A DNA stretch of 64,000 nucleotides from Muricoccus pecuniae (GCF_014199205.1 NZ_JACIJD010000003.1:124001-188000); one strand, 5' to 3'; shown: positions 16,466 to 26,139, counted from the stretch's first letter. Numbers and translations: made by a program. The notes: generated by a model from the sequence alone, not told the origin.

Positions 16466-19400
16466 ATGGGAAGCGTGCAGCGCGCGACGATGCGTCTGGA
16501 GGACCGGTGGGAATCCGGCCCCGACCCCGTATTGATGACGGGCATCCAGGCGCTGGTGCGGCTGCCGCTGGAGCAGCGGGCGCTGGACCGCGCCGCCGGC
16601 CACGACACGGCGGGCTTCGTCACGGGATACCGGGGCAGCCCGCTCGGCACCTATGACAAGGAACTCCAGAAGCAGTCGAAGCGGCTGCTGGAGGCGGGCG
16701 TCGTCTTCCAGCCCGGGCTGAACGAGGACCTCGCCGCCACCGCCGCCTGGGGCAGCCAGCAGGCGGGGCTCTTCGGGGACGGCACGAAGGAGGGCGTCTT
16801 CGCCATCTGGTACGGCAAGGGCCCGGGGGTGGACCGCAGCGGGGACGCGCTCCGCCACGCGAACATGGCGGGCACCGCGCCGCTGGGCGGCGTGCTGGCG
16901 CTCGCGGGGGATGATCCTTCCGCCAAGTCCTCCACCGTCGCCAACGCCTCCGACCACGCCTTCATGGACCTGGAGATCCCCTTCCTCGACCCCGCCGGGG
17001 TGAACGAGGTGCTGGAGTTCGGGCTGAAGGGCCTCGCCCTCTCGCGCTTCGCGGGCACCTGGGCCGGGATGAAATGCGTGGCGGACACGATGGACGCCAG
17101 CGCGAGCTTCCGCATCGACCCCTCCTGGCGCCCGATCATCCCCGAGGGCGACTTCGAGGGGGAGGACGGACGCCACATCCGCCTGCGCGACGTCGTGCTC
17201 GCCCAGGAGCGCCGGCTACGCCTGACGCGCCTGCCCGCCGCCATCGCCTTCGCCCGCGCGAACGGGCTGGACCGCGTGGTGCTGGACTCGCCCCGCCCGC
17301 GCTTCGGCATCGCCGCGCGCGGCAAGGCCTACGCCAATCTCCGCCAGGCGATGCTCGACCTCGGCATCGACGACACGGCGGCGCGCCTCCTCGGGTTGCG
17401 GATCTGGAAGGTCGGCCTCGCCTGGCCCCTGGATGCCGAGGCCGCGCGCGCCTTCGCCCAGGGGCTGGAGGAGGTGATGGTGGTGGAGGACCGCCGCTCC
17501 TTCCTTGAAGCCCAGCTCCGCGACGCGCTCTACGGCACCCCCGGCGCACCCCGCATCACCGGCAAGCGCGACGCCGACGGTGCGCCGCTGCTCTCCGAAC
17601 TGTCGGAGCTCGACGCCGCCTCCATCGCGCGCGCGCTGGACGCGCGCCTGCCGCGGGAGGGGCGGCCGGAGAGCATGGCCGCGCGGCTGGCCGCGCTCAC
17701 CGCCCTGGCCGGCGCGGCGAGCGCGCCCATCGCCCTGCGCCAGCCCTGGTTCTGCCCGGGCTGCCCGCACAACTCATCGACGAAGGTGCCCGAGGGCAGC
17801 CGCGCCATGGCGGGCATCGGCTGCCACTACATGGCGACCTGGATGGACCGCTCCACCGAGGTCTTCACCCAGATGGGCGGGGAGGGGACGCCCTGGCTCG
17901 GCCAGATGGCCTTCGTGAAATCGCCCCACGTCTTCGCCAATCTCGGCGACGGCACCTACTCGCACTCGGGAAGCCTCGCCGTGCGCGCGGCCGTCGCGGC
18001 GAAGGCGAACATCACCTACAAGATCCTGGTGAACGGCGCGGTCGCCATGACGGGCGGCCAGACGCCGGAGGCCGAGATGACCGTGCCCCGCATCGCGGCC
18101 CAGATGGCGGCGGAGGGCGTCGCCTCCGTCACCGTCGTCTCCGACGATCCCGATCGCCACCAGGGCGACCCCACCATGCCGCGCGGCGTCGCCTTCCATC
18201 ACCGGGACGAGCTGGAGAGCGTGCAGAAGGCGCTGCGCGAGACGCCGGGCGTCACGATCCTCATCTACGACCAGGAATGCGCCACCGAGCGCCGCCGCCA
18301 CCGCAAGCGCGGCACGGCGGCGAAGGCGGGCCGGCGCGTCGTCATCAATCCCCGGGTGTGCGAGGATTGCGGCGATTGCGGCGTGCAGTCCAACTGCCTC
18401 GCCGTGCAGCCCGTGGCGACGGAGTTCGGCCAGAAGCGGCAGGTGGACCAGAGCGCCTGCAACGGGGACTTCTCCTGCCTCAAGGGCTTCTGCCCCTCCT
18501 TCGTCACGCTGGAGGGCGCGGAGGTCGCAGCGCATCCCGAGGCCGCCGCCGCCCCCACCGATCTCCCCGAGCCCGCGCTCCCCTCCCTGCGCGGGGAGGC
18601 CTGGAACATCGTGCTCGCCGGCATCGGCGGGCAGGGGGTGACGGCGCTCTCGGCCATCCTCGCCACCGCGGCGCATATCGACGGGCGCCCCGTCCGCACC
18701 ATCGACCAGCTCGGCCTGGCCCAGAAGGGCGGCGGCGTGCAGGCGCAGATCCGCATCGGGGCGGAGGGCGCGGCGCCGGAGACGCTCGCCGGGCCGCGCA
18801 TCGGCGCGGGGCAGGCGGACCTGCTGGTCGCCGCCGACGCCATCGGCGCGCACGGCCCCGCCGTCCGCCCGCTGCTCTCCCGCGAGCGCACGGCGGGGGT
18901 GGTGAATGCCGAGATCGCGGCCACCGCCGGCTTCCTCCTGGGCACGCCGCGCTCGGAGGGCGGCGCGATCCTGGACAACCTGCGCGCCGTCTCGCGCGAC
19001 CTCGTGGCGCTGCCCGCCGCGCATCGCGTGGAGGAGGCGCTGGGCGACGCCATCTTCCTCAACGTCTACCTCCTGGGCGTGGCCTTCCAGCGCGGGCTGG
19101 TGCCGCTCTCCTTCGCGGCCATCGACCGGGCGCTGGAGCTGAATGGCACGGCGGTGGAGCGGAACCGGCGGGCCTTCGCCCTCGGCCGCGCCGCCGCGCT
19201 GGAGGCCCCCGCCGAGCCCGCCGCGCCGGAGACGCTGGACGCCCTCATCGCCCGGCGCGTGGCCGATCTCACGGCTTATCAGAGCGCCGCCTATGCCCGG
19301 GACTATGCCGGCTTCGTCGCGCGCCTCCGGGCGGCGCCGGGGGTGGACGAGGCGCTGGCGCGGGCCGTCGCCGTGCAGCTCCACCGCCTCATGGCCTACA

Positions 19401-19912
19401 AGGACGAGTACGAAGTGGCGCGGCTGCACGCCGATGCCGCCTGGCAGGCCTCGCTCGACCGGGGTTTCACGGGCACCACACGGAAGGTGCTGCACCTCGC
19501 CCCGCCCGTCCTCTCCCGCACCGATCCGGCCACGGGCCGCCCGGCCAAGCGCGCCTTCGGGCCCTGGATGCTCCGCGCCATGTCCCTGCTGCGCCACGGC
19601 AAGGTGCTGCGCGGCACGGCGCTGGATCCCTTCGGCCGCACGGAGGAGCGCCGCACGGAGCGCGCCATGATCCGCGAGTTCCGCGAGGGGCTGGAGGCGA
19701 TGCTCCCCCGGCTGGAGGAGGCGAACCGCGACACCCTGCGCGAGTGGGTCGAGGCCTGGGGCGGCGTCCGCGGCTTCGGCCCGGTGAAGGAGGCGAGCAT
19801 CGCCCGCACCCGCCCGCGCCTCGCCGCAATCGCCTCGCGGCTGGACGCGCCCGTGCCCGCCGCGGCCGTGCACACCGCCGGGGCGGCGGGCACCACCGTG
19901 GCGGCGGAATGA
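16466..19912 (+). CDS. Indolepyruvate ferredoxin oxidoreductase, fused single chain
   Basis: An 1148-residue fused 2-oxoacid:ferredoxin oxidoreductase. It oxidatively decarboxylates aryl- or branched pyruvates (from Trp/Phe/Tyr transamination) to the acyl-CoA. The N-terminal alpha-type domain (FVTGYRGSPLGTYD), a TPP-binding region (HVFANLGDGTYSHSG), a Cys cluster CEDCGDCGVQSNC near residues 632-645, and the gamma domain from about 718 (GIGGQGVTALSA) are in the order of the alphaproteobacterial fusion. The start is ATG 16466 with GGGAG at 16455-16459; longer (16370) and shorter (16490) options exist. The divergent Lrp gene is the likely regulator. Confidence 0.92.
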   Translation: MGSVQRATMRLEDRWESGPDPVLMTGIQALVRLPLEQRALDRAAGHDTAGFVTGYRGSPLGTYDKELQKQSKRLLEAGVVFQPGLNEDLAATAAWGSQQAGLFGDGTKEGVFAIWYGKGPGVDRSGDALRHANMAGTAPLGGVLALAGDDPSAKSSTVANASDHAFMDLEIPFLDPAGVNEVLEFGLKGLALSRFAGTWAGMKCVADTMDASASFRIDPSWRPIIPEGDFEGEDGRHIRLRDVVLAQERRLRLTRLPAAIAFARANGLDRVVLDSPRPRFGIAARGKAYANLRQAMLDLGIDDTAARLLGLRIWKVGLAWPLDAEAARAFAQGLEEVMVVEDRRSFLEAQLRDALYGTPGAPRITGKRDADGAPLLSELSELDAASIARALDARLPREGRPESMAARLAALTALAGAASAPIALRQPWFCPGCPHNSSTKVPEGSRAMAGIGCHYMATWMDRSTEVFTQMGGEGTPWLGQMAFVKSPHVFANLGDGTYSHSGSLAVRAAVAAKANITYKILVNGAVAMTGGQTPEAEMTVPRIAAQMAAEGVASVTVVSDDPDRHQGDPTMPRGVAFHHRDELESVQKALRETPGVTILIYDQECATERRRHRKRGTAAKAGRRVVINPRVCEDCGDCGVQSNCLAVQPVATEFGQKRQVDQSACNGDFSCLKGFCPSFVTLEGAEVAAHPEAAAAPTDLPEPALPSLRGEAWNIVLAGIGGQGVTALSAILATAAHIDGRPVRTIDQLGLAQKGGGVQAQIRIGAEGAAPETLAGPRIGAGQADLLVAADAIGAHGPAVRPLLSRERTAGVVNAEIAATAGFLLGTPRSEGGAILDNLRAVSRDLVALPAAHRVEEALGDAIFLNVYLLGVAFQRGLVPLSFAAIDRALELNGTAVERNRRAFALGRAAALEAPAEPAAPETLDALIARRVADLTAYQSAAYARDYAGFVARLRAAPGVDEALARAVAVQLHRLMAYKDEYEVARLHADAAWQASLDRGFTGTTRKVLHLAPPVLSRTDPATGRPAKRAFGPWMLRAMSLLRHGKVLRGTALDPFGRTEERRTERAMIREFREGLEAMLPRLEEANRDTLREWVEAWGGVRGFGPVKEASIARTRPRLAAIASRLDAPVPAAAVHTAGAAGTTVAAE

Positions 19913-20008
19913 GGCCAGGGGACGGACGATCCGCCGCTCCGCGCGTTGCAACCCGGCGCGGGTGGGGCCGGGTTGGCCGGTATACCCTCCGCGAGGAGGG
20001 CGCCCCGC

Positions 20009-20635
20009 ATGTATGTCGAGATCGAGACGGCCCGCCTGGCCGGCCCCGTGGATGAGGTTGTTCAGCGCGTGCGGGACCACGTCGTGCCGCTGCTCCAGGG
20101 ACGGCCGGGCTTCAAGGGATACTGCGCCTTCGCCTCCGAGGCGGGCGACGCCTTCCACTCCATCGGCATCTTCGAGAGCCGCGAGAGCGCGGAGGAGGCG
20201 ATGGCCCGGTTGCGCGAGTGGGCCGGGGAGGGGATGCGCGGCCTCGTCGAAGGAGCGGAGACGATCAGCGGCGAGGCCGTGTTCCACGACGTCGAGGCGC
20301 CGAAGGAGCAGCAACGGGACCGCCACCGCCCGCTCTTCGCCGTCATCCGCACCTATCACGGCCTGCCCGGCCAGACGGAGACGATGCACTCCATCGTCAG
20401 CAAGAAGACCCTGCCGGCCATCGAGGGCGCGGAGGGCTTCCGCGGCTTCTACTCCTTCCGCGACGAGGCGGAGCCGGACCGCGCCGTCTCCGTCACCCTC
20501 TTCGACACGCGGGAGGACGCGCTGCGCACCCATGACGCCGTGCTCGCCATCATGCGCGAGCGGCTGGGCGACATGGCCTACGACCTGCCGGAAATGGTGG
20601 CGGGAGAGACCGCCGTCCTCGCCACGGGGGAGTAG
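20009..20635 (+). CDS. Two-domain dimeric alpha-beta-barrel (ABM-like) protein
   Basis: A 208-residue protein with two similar halves of about 100 residues. In both, a beta strand starts the unit and a GF.G.Y.F block follows (GRPGFKGYCAFASEAGD and GAEGFRGFYSFRDEAEP), then a strand and a helix with regularly spaced Arg/Glu. This is the pattern of antibiotic-biosynthesis-monooxygenase-like (dimeric ferredoxin-like) folds fused in tandem. The start ATG 20009 has GAGGAGGG at 19993-20000. It lies 96 bp past the oxidoreductase. Enzymatic activity is not deducible. Confidence 0.6.
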   Translation: MYVEIETARLAGPVDEVVQRVRDHVVPLLQGRPGFKGYCAFASEAGDAFHSIGIFESRESAEEAMARLREWAGEGMRGLVEGAETISGEAVFHDVEAPKEQQRDRHRPLFAVIRTYHGLPGQTETMHSIVSKKTLPAIEGAEGFRGFYSFRDEAEPDRAVSVTLFDTREDALRTHDAVLAIMRERLGDMAYDLPEMVAGETAVLATGE

Positions 20636-20654
20636 CCCAGCGCTCCCGGGGCGG

Positions 20655-20762
20655 CGCTCGGCGTCCCCGGGGCGCTCGGCGTCCCCGGGGCGCTCGGCGT
20701 TCCCCGCGCACTCAGCGTTCCCCGCGCGCTCAGCGCCCCCCGGGCGCTCCGCGCCCGAGCGG
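20655..20762. repeat. 18-bp tandem repeat array (six units)
   Basis: Six contiguous 18-bp units starting at 20655, 20673, 20691, 20709, 20727 and 20745, of the form CGCTCGGCGTCCCCGGGG. The first two are identical and the later ones drift. The array begins after the ABM-like gene and runs into the 3' end of the minus-strand secreted-protein gene, where it encodes a Gly/Pro/Arg-rich tail. Confidence 0.85.
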
Positions 20763-21359
20763 CGCGGTGGTGCCGAGCGTCAGCACGCCCTGCGTGCCCG
20801 CCGCCGGGTCCGCATCCCCGGTGAAGGCGAGGGCGAAGTCCGGCCGCCCCGGCTGGCCAGTGGAGAGGCGATAGGTGATCTGCCGCGCCGGCCGCGCCCC
20901 GGGCACGGGCACCTCCCCGTCGAAGGCGCGCGTGACCCTCAGCCCCGGCCGCGCCACGCCCTCGGCCAGCCGCACGAACAGCGCCTCCGCCGTCTCCACA
21001 TCCATGCGCTGCAACCGCATGGAGCAGGCGAGGGGACGGGTGAGGAGGATGAGCACGAGCGCCCCGGTCGAGCCGCCGCGCGCCGCCAGCACCTCTCCCT
21101 GCGCGCCCCGCAGCAGCGGCGCCGCGCGATCCGCGGGAAGCGGCGTGAAGCCGGCCTCCCGCGCGGCGGCGAGGCTCTCTCCACCCGTCAGCAGGCGCGC
21201 GCAGATCTGCATGAAGCTGCCCATGGCCGCCGCCGTCTCCTCCGTCAGCGGCGCGGCCGCGCGGGCGGGCGGCGGGAGGAGCAGCGCCGCCGCCATAAGG
21301 AGAACTGGACGGCGCGCCGCGAGCGCGGCCAGATGACGCAAACGAGGAAACGGTACCAT
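20730..21359 (-). CDS. Putative secreted protein of unknown function
   Basis: A 209-residue protein with an N-terminal export signal (RRPVLLMAAALLLPPPARA, cleavage likely after ARA). The mature part is Ala/Leu/Arg-rich with no recognised domain. The start is uncertain: ATG 21359 shares bases with the start codon of the divergent acyl-CoA dehydrogenase, whereas ATG 21296 would still leave most of the hydrophobic core of a signal peptide. Neither has a good ribosome-binding site. The 3' end lies in the 18-bp repeat array. Confidence 0.6.
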   Translation of the reverse strand: MVPFPRLRHLAALAARRPVLLMAAALLLPPPARAAAPLTEETAAAMGSFMQICARLLTGGESLAAAREAGFTPLPADRAAPLLRGAQGEVLAARGGSTGALVLILLTRPLACSMRLQRMDVETAEALFVRLAEGVARPGLRVTRAFDGEVPVPGARPARQITYRLSTGQPGRPDFALAFTGDADPAAGTQGVLTLGTTAPLGRGAPGGR

Positions 21360-22512
21360 GCCCCTGGATAGCGCCTTCGACCTGCCCGAGGACACCCGCG
21401 CGCTTCGCGAGGTGGCGCAGGACTTCGCGCGCGACGTGCTGGCCCCCCGCGCCCTGGAATGGGACGCGACGCGCCACTTCCCCGTGGAGGAGATGCGCCA
21501 GGCCGCCTCCCTCGGCATGGCCGCGCTCTACGTGCGGGAGGAATCCGGCGGGGCCGGGCTGACGCGGCTCGACGCCGCCGTGGTCTTCGAGGCCCTGGCC
21601 ACGGGCTGCCCGACCACCTCCGCCTTCCTCTCCATCCACAACATGGTCGCCTGGATGATCGACCGCTGGGGCAGCGACGCCCAGCGGGCCGAGCAGCTCC
21701 CCTCCCTCGTCACCATGGAGCGCCTGGCCTCCTACTGCCTGACCGAGCCGGGATCGGGCAGCGACGCGGCGGCGCTGCGCACGCGGGCGGCGCGGGACAA
21801 CCAGGGCTATGTGCTGAACGGCTCGAAGGGGTTCATCTCGGGCGCCGGCAGCTCGGACCTCTACCTCACCATGGCCCGCACGGGCGGGGAGGGGCCGGAC
21901 GGCATCTCCGCCCTGCTCGTGCCGAAGGACACCCCCGGCCTCTCCTTCGGCGCGAACGAGAAGAAGATGGGCTGGAACGCCCAGCCCACGCGCACGATGA
22001 CCTTCCAGGACGCCCGCGTCTCCGCCGGTGCCCTCCTGGGCGAGGAGGGGCAGGGCTTCCGCATGGCCATGGCCGGGCTCGATGGCGGGCGGCTGAACAT
22101 CGCGGCCTGCTCCATCGGCGGGGCGCAGCGGGCGCTCGACATCGCGCTGGACTATGTCCGGGAGCGCCGGGCCTTCGGCAAGGCCGTGTCGGACTTCCAG
22201 GCCACCCAGTTCCGCCTCGCCGACATGGCCACCGAGCTGGAGGCCGCCCGCTCGCTCCTCTGGCGCGCCTGCGCGAAGCTGGACAGCAAGGCCCCCGATG
22301 CCGGCTCCTTCTGCGCCATGGCCAAGCGCTTCGCCACCGACACCGGGCACCGCGTGGCCGACGAGGCACTGCAGCTCCTCGGCGGCTACGGCTACCTGCA
22401 CGACTACGGGGTGGAGAAGCTGGTCCGCGACCTCCGCGTGCACCGCATCCTGGAGGGCACGAACGAGATCATGCGGGTCATCATCGCCCGCAACCTCCTG
22501 GGGCGGCGTTAG
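21358..22512 (+). CDS. Acyl-CoA dehydrogenase (isobutyryl-CoA type)
   Basis: A 384-residue FAD-dependent acyl-CoA dehydrogenase. Visible are the N-terminal helical domain, the flavin-binding YCLTEPGSGSDAAAL signature, the middle beta domain, the ACAD signature QLLGGYGYLHDYGVEKLVRD, and the catalytic Glu in RILEGTNEIMR. The closest family is the ACAD8/isobutyryl-CoA dehydrogenase group, which acts in valine breakdown; the exact chain length is inferred. The start ATG 21358 follows GAGGAAA (21343-21349). Its position a few kilobases from a 2-oxoacid oxidoreductase fits amino-acid catabolism. Confidence 0.9.
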   Translation: MPLDSAFDLPEDTRALREVAQDFARDVLAPRALEWDATRHFPVEEMRQAASLGMAALYVREESGGAGLTRLDAAVVFEALATGCPTTSAFLSIHNMVAWMIDRWGSDAQRAEQLPSLVTMERLASYCLTEPGSGSDAAALRTRAARDNQGYVLNGSKGFISGAGSSDLYLTMARTGGEGPDGISALLVPKDTPGLSFGANEKKMGWNAQPTRTMTFQDARVSAGALLGEEGQGFRMAMAGLDGGRLNIAACSIGGAQRALDIALDYVRERRAFGKAVSDFQATQFRLADMATELEAARSLLWRACAKLDSKAPDAGSFCAMAKRFATDTGHRVADEALQLLGGYGYLHDYGVEKLVRDLRVHRILEGTNEIMRVIIARNLLGRR

Positions 22513-22623
22513 AGATGTTGACAGAATCGTGATAAGGGGGCGAGGGTTCCGCAACGGGGGGTTGTAAGCCTTTCCCCGACATACCCGCCAATAGGGCCCG
22601 CCAATAGGGCAGGAGAGAGACTT

Positions 22624-22998
22624 ATGCGGCGCAGGCCCGTGATCCCGGCGCTCAGGGCGCTCGCCCTCGCGGTGCCTGCGCTCCTTTCCGCCCCGGCGCC
22701 CGGCCTGGCGCAGGGCGAGATCCGCAGCATCACCGTGCCCGCCGAGGGCGGGGTGATCATTCCCTCCCGCAGCGCCCCACGCCTCACCGCCCGCCCGGTC
22801 GGCACGGGAACTGGCACGCCCATCCCGCCCCGTGCCGCGCGTGCCAGCACGCCCGGCCCCGTGCTGCTGCCCGATACGGGAACGGGCCTCGCCGCCCCCG
22901 TCCTCGGCCTCGCCCTCCCCGCCATCGCCGGCGCGCTGCTCGGCGGCGCCATCGCGGGGTCGAAGGGGGGCAGCTCCGCGCCGGCCCGGACGCGCTGA
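22624..22998 (+). CDS. Small exported protein with Gly/Ala-rich C-terminus
   Basis: A 124-residue protein with a signal peptide (residues about 8-29, LALAVPALLSAPAPGLAQG). A Pro/Arg/Thr-rich middle follows, then a hydrophobic Gly-zipper-like stretch, LALPAIAGALLGGAIAGS. The ATG is preceded by GGAGAGAG. Just upstream a 14-bp sequence (CCCGCCAATAGGGC) occurs twice in tandem near 22585-22612. Function unknown; the C-terminal segment suggests membrane association. Confidence 0.6.
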   Translation: MRRRPVIPALRALALAVPALLSAPAPGLAQGEIRSITVPAEGGVIIPSRSAPRLTARPVGTGTGTPIPPRAARASTPGPVLLPDTGTGLAAPVLGLALPAIAGALLGGAIAGSKGGSSAPARTR

Positions 22999-23082
22999 AC
23001 CCTGGCGGGAAGGGGCCCGCCCTCCCCTCCGGCGCCGATCCGCCCTATTCCCGCGCTGCACAGCGAGAGAGGGGCGCCGCCC

Positions 23083-24498
23083 ATGTCCAGCACAGCCGGT
23101 TCCAGCCGCGAGGCCGCCATCGCCCGCGCCCAGGCGGAGTTCGACAGCGGCGCCTTCCGCGAGCGCATGGCCGCGCTGGTCGCCATTCCCTCCACCTCCC
23201 AGTCGCCCGCCCATGCCGGGGACCTCCGCCGCTACCTGGAGGAGGGGATCGCCCCCTGGATCACGCGGCTCGGCTTCGAATCAGGCATCCACCCGAACCC
23301 CGAGGCGGGCTGCGGCCCCATCCTCGTCGCCAGCCGGATCGAGGACCCCTCCCTCCCCACGGCGCTGCTCTACGGCCATGGCGACACGGTGCTCGGCATG
23401 GAGGAGGCCTGGGCCCCCGGGCTGAAGCCCTGGGCGATCACCGAGCGGGACGGGCTCTGGTACGGGCGCGGCACGGCGGACAACAAGGGCCAGCACATCG
23501 TCAACCTCGCCGCGCTGGAGGCGGTGCTGGCCGAGCGCGGCGGCCGGCTGGGCGCGAACGTGAAGCTCGTGCTGGAGATGTCGGAGGAGCTGGGCTCGCG
23601 CGGGCTGCGCGCCTTCGTCGAGACGCATCGCGAGGAACTGGCCGCCGACGCGCTCATCGCCTCCGACGGGCCGCGGGTGGAGCCGGGCCTGCCGACCATC
23701 GCGGCGGGCTCGCGCGGCAGCTTCATGTTCGACCTCGTGGTCAAGCTGCGCGCGGGCGGCGTGCATTCCGGCCACTGGGGCGGGCTGACGACCGACCCGG
23801 CCATCCTTCTCTCCCACGCGGTCGCCAGCATCGCCGACCGGAACGGGAAGATTCTCGTGCGCGACTGGCTGCCCGGCGAGACCGTGCCCGCCCCGATCCG
23901 CGCGGCGCTGGAGGGCTGCCCCGTGGGCGGCGGGGAGGGCGCGGCTACGATCGACGAGGGCTGGGGCGAGCCCGGCCTGACCGCGGCCGAGAAGATCTAC
24001 GGCTGGGCCTCCTTCATCGTGCTCGCCATGACCTCCGGCCGGCCCGAGGCGCCGGTGAACGCCGTGGCCCCGGAGGCCCGCGCCGCCTGCCAGATCCGCT
24101 ACACCGGCGACTCCGACCCGTCGAAGTTCGAGCGCGCCCTGCGCGCCCATCTCGACGCCCACGGGCTGCAGAAGGTGGCCATCGAGCGGGCCGGCATCCG
24201 CATGCCCGCCAGCCGCACGGCGCCGGACAACCCCTGGGTGCTCTGGACGAAGGCGAGCATGGAGCGCTCCCTCGGCACCCGCGTGCAGGTCACGCCCAAC
24301 GCCTCGGGCGGGCTGCCGGGCGATGTCTTCGTGGACCTGCTCGGCACGCCGCTCGTCTGGGTTCCGCACTCCTACAACGGCTGCAAGCAGCACGGGCCGG
24401 ACGAGCACGTCATCCCCGCCATGCTTCGCGAGGGGCTGACCGCCTTCACCGGCCTCTGGTGGGACCTGGGCGAGCCCGGCACGCCGCGGCGGGGTTAG
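23083..24498 (+). CDS. M20-family metallopeptidase
   Basis: A 471-residue member of the M20 (ArgE/DapE/carnosinase-like) zinc hydrolases, which cleave amide bonds in dipeptides, N-acyl amino acids or related compounds. The metal ligands are seen as YGHGDTV (His and Asp), GRGTADNKGQ (bridging Asp) and the general-base/ligand pair in EMSEELGSRG. The dimerisation lid domain and a C-terminal His-containing segment (HSYNGCKQHGPDEH) follow. The start ATG 23083 has a GAGAGGGG site. The precise substrate is unknown. Confidence 0.88.
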   Translation: MSSTAGSSREAAIARAQAEFDSGAFRERMAALVAIPSTSQSPAHAGDLRRYLEEGIAPWITRLGFESGIHPNPEAGCGPILVASRIEDPSLPTALLYGHGDTVLGMEEAWAPGLKPWAITERDGLWYGRGTADNKGQHIVNLAALEAVLAERGGRLGANVKLVLEMSEELGSRGLRAFVETHREELAADALIASDGPRVEPGLPTIAAGSRGSFMFDLVVKLRAGGVHSGHWGGLTTDPAILLSHAVASIADRNGKILVRDWLPGETVPAPIRAALEGCPVGGGEGAATIDEGWGEPGLTAAEKIYGWASFIVLAMTSGRPEAPVNAVAPEARAACQIRYTGDSDPSKFERALRAHLDAHGLQKVAIERAGIRMPASRTAPDNPWVLWTKASMERSLGTRVQVTPNASGGLPGDVFVDLLGTPLVWVPHSYNGCKQHGPDEHVIPAMLREGLTAFTGLWWDLGEPGTPRRG

Positions 24499-24557
24499 GG
24501 GAGCCTGGGGCGGGCGAGGTGAACCGGGGCGGCCGGTGGCCGCTCCGGCAGCCTCCC

Positions 24558-25931
24558 TCAGGCAGCCCGGACCTTCAGGAGGAAATCATCGACCGCCCGG
24601 CCGAGCGCCCTGGACTGCGCCGCCAGCTCCTCTGCCGTGCCGGTGATCTGGCCCGCCACGGAGGAGGTGTCGGCCGCGTCCCCGAGGATGCCGTCCATCA
24701 GCTCGCTGACGCGCTCGGTCCCGCCGGCGGCGTGCTGCACGCTGCGGGTGATCTCGGCCGTGGCCGCGCCCTGCTCCTCCACGGCGGCGGCGATGCCGGC
24801 GGTGATGCCGCTCATCTCCGCGATGGCCCGGGCGATCGCGGAGATGGCCTCCACCGCCGCGCCGGTCGCGCCCTGGATGGCGGCGATCTGGCCGCTGATC
24901 TCCTCCGTCGCGCGCGCGGTCTGGGAGGCGAGCTGCTTCACCTCGCTCGCCACCACGGCGAAGCCGCGACCGGCCTCGCCCGCTCGCGCGGCCTCGATCG
25001 TGGCGTTGAGGGCCAGCAGGTTCGTCTGCCCGGCGATGTCGCCGATCAGGCGCGCCACGTCGCTGATCCGGCTCGCGCCCTCGGCCAGGGCCTGCACCAC
25101 CCCGTCCGTCTGTCGCGCCTGCTCCGCCGCCCGCTCCGCCATCATCGAGGACTGCCCCATCTGCCGGGTGATCTCGGCGATGGAGGTGGAGAGCTGGGTG
25201 GCCGCGGCGGCCACGGTGCGCGCGTTCTCGCTCGCCTCCGAGGCGGCAGCGGCGGCGCTGGTCGAGCTCTCCGTCGTGCGCGCCGCGGCCTCGGCCATCG
25301 GCGCGGACACCGCGATCATCCGGCGCGAGGAGTCGGTCACGCCGCCGGCCACGCCCCGGATCGTCACCTCGAAATCGGCGGCCAGCGCGTCCAGCGTGGC
25401 ACGGCGCGAGGCGCGCTCGGCCGCGACATAGGTTTCCAGCAGCACCTCCAGGTCGAGCCAGGCGACCTTGTTCAGCGCTGTGGCCAGCGCGGCCGATTCC
25501 CCGGACCGACCCTTTCCGTGCAGCCAGGCAAGGGAGGGCAGCGCCGGGCGCGATGTCCCGGCACCGCCGATGCCCAGCGCGGCGCAGACCGCGGCACCCA
25601 CCGTCGAGTGGCAGATCGCGACGGCGTAGCTCGGCACGCCCTGGGCGTAGAAGGCCGATGCCAGGTGCTCGGCCGATTCCATGAAGCCCTCGCCCAGCTC
25701 GCCGGACACCACGCGGACCCAGTGGGCGGTGCGCGCCTCGTGCACCGCGGGGTTCATCAGCGCGGCCTGGATCTCCGGCCAGCCCGCGAAGGCGCCGTGC
25801 AGCTCGGTCAGCAGGGCGGGCAGCCGCTCGCGCGCGAAACGGGCCTGGCCGCGCAGCAGCGCGAGGTCCTCCTCCGTGATGCCGAAAGCCGCGAAACGCT
25901 TCCGCTGCTCGAGGTCGATGATTGTCGCCAT
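24558..25931 (-). CDS. Globin-coupled methyl-accepting chemotaxis protein, soluble
   Basis: A 457-residue chemoreceptor with no transmembrane segment. Residues about 1-170 form a protoglobin-type sensor; His70 in ARTAHW is the likely proximal haem ligand (aligned by eye to HemAT-type receptors). The rest is a cytoplasmic signalling coiled coil, with the conserved hairpin tip [20 protein letters not shown] and [13 protein letters not shown] that docks CheA/CheW. The start is the ATG at 25931; an in-frame ATG 10 codons upstream is possible. A role as an oxygen (or NO/CO) sensor for aerotaxis is inferred from the family. No che genes are in the window. Confidence 0.88.
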   Translation of the reverse strand: MATIIDLEQRKRFAAFGITEEDLALLRGQARFARERLPALLTELHGAFAGWPEIQAALMNPAVHEARTAHWVRVVSGELGEGFMESAEHLASAFYAQGVPSYAVAICHSTVGAAVCAALGIGGAGTSRPALPSLAWLHGKGRSGESAALATALNKVAWLDLEVLLETYVAAERASRRATLDALAADFEVTIRGVAGGVTDSSRRMIAVSAPMAEAAARTTESSTSAAAAASEASENARTVAAAATQLSTSIAEITRQMGQSSMMAERAAEQARQTDGVVQALAEGASRISDVARLIGDIAGQTNLLALNATIEAARAGEAGRGFAVVASEVKQLASQTARATEEISGQIAAIQGATGAAVEAISAIARAIAEMSGITAGIAAAVEEQGAATAEITRSVQHAAGGTERVSELMDGILGDAADTSSVAGQITGTAEELAAQSRALGRAVDDFLLKVRAA

Positions 25932-26139
25932 CTGTCGCTTCCCGGGTTCTCGTGCCGGCACCGCCGGACAAGCTCATTCTTCGGGATCATTCCTAAGCGG
26001 CCGTAAAGAAACGTCACGTCGTCGTGTGCCGATGGTCAGGAAGCCGCATGCCCCGCGCCGTCACGCTTCCTCACGCAGGACGCCTCGGTCTGTTACACGC
26101 CCGGTGTCATCTTCCACCCATCGTCAAGGAGGACGACGC

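Noticed and set aside
17774-20533. 919-codon minus-strand open frame
   Set aside because: Opposite the oxidoreductase and ABM-like gene; composition is that of a reverse-frame shadow.
22518-22541. TTGACA promoter after the acyl-CoA dehydrogenase
   Set aside because: No -10-like sequence at a suitable distance.
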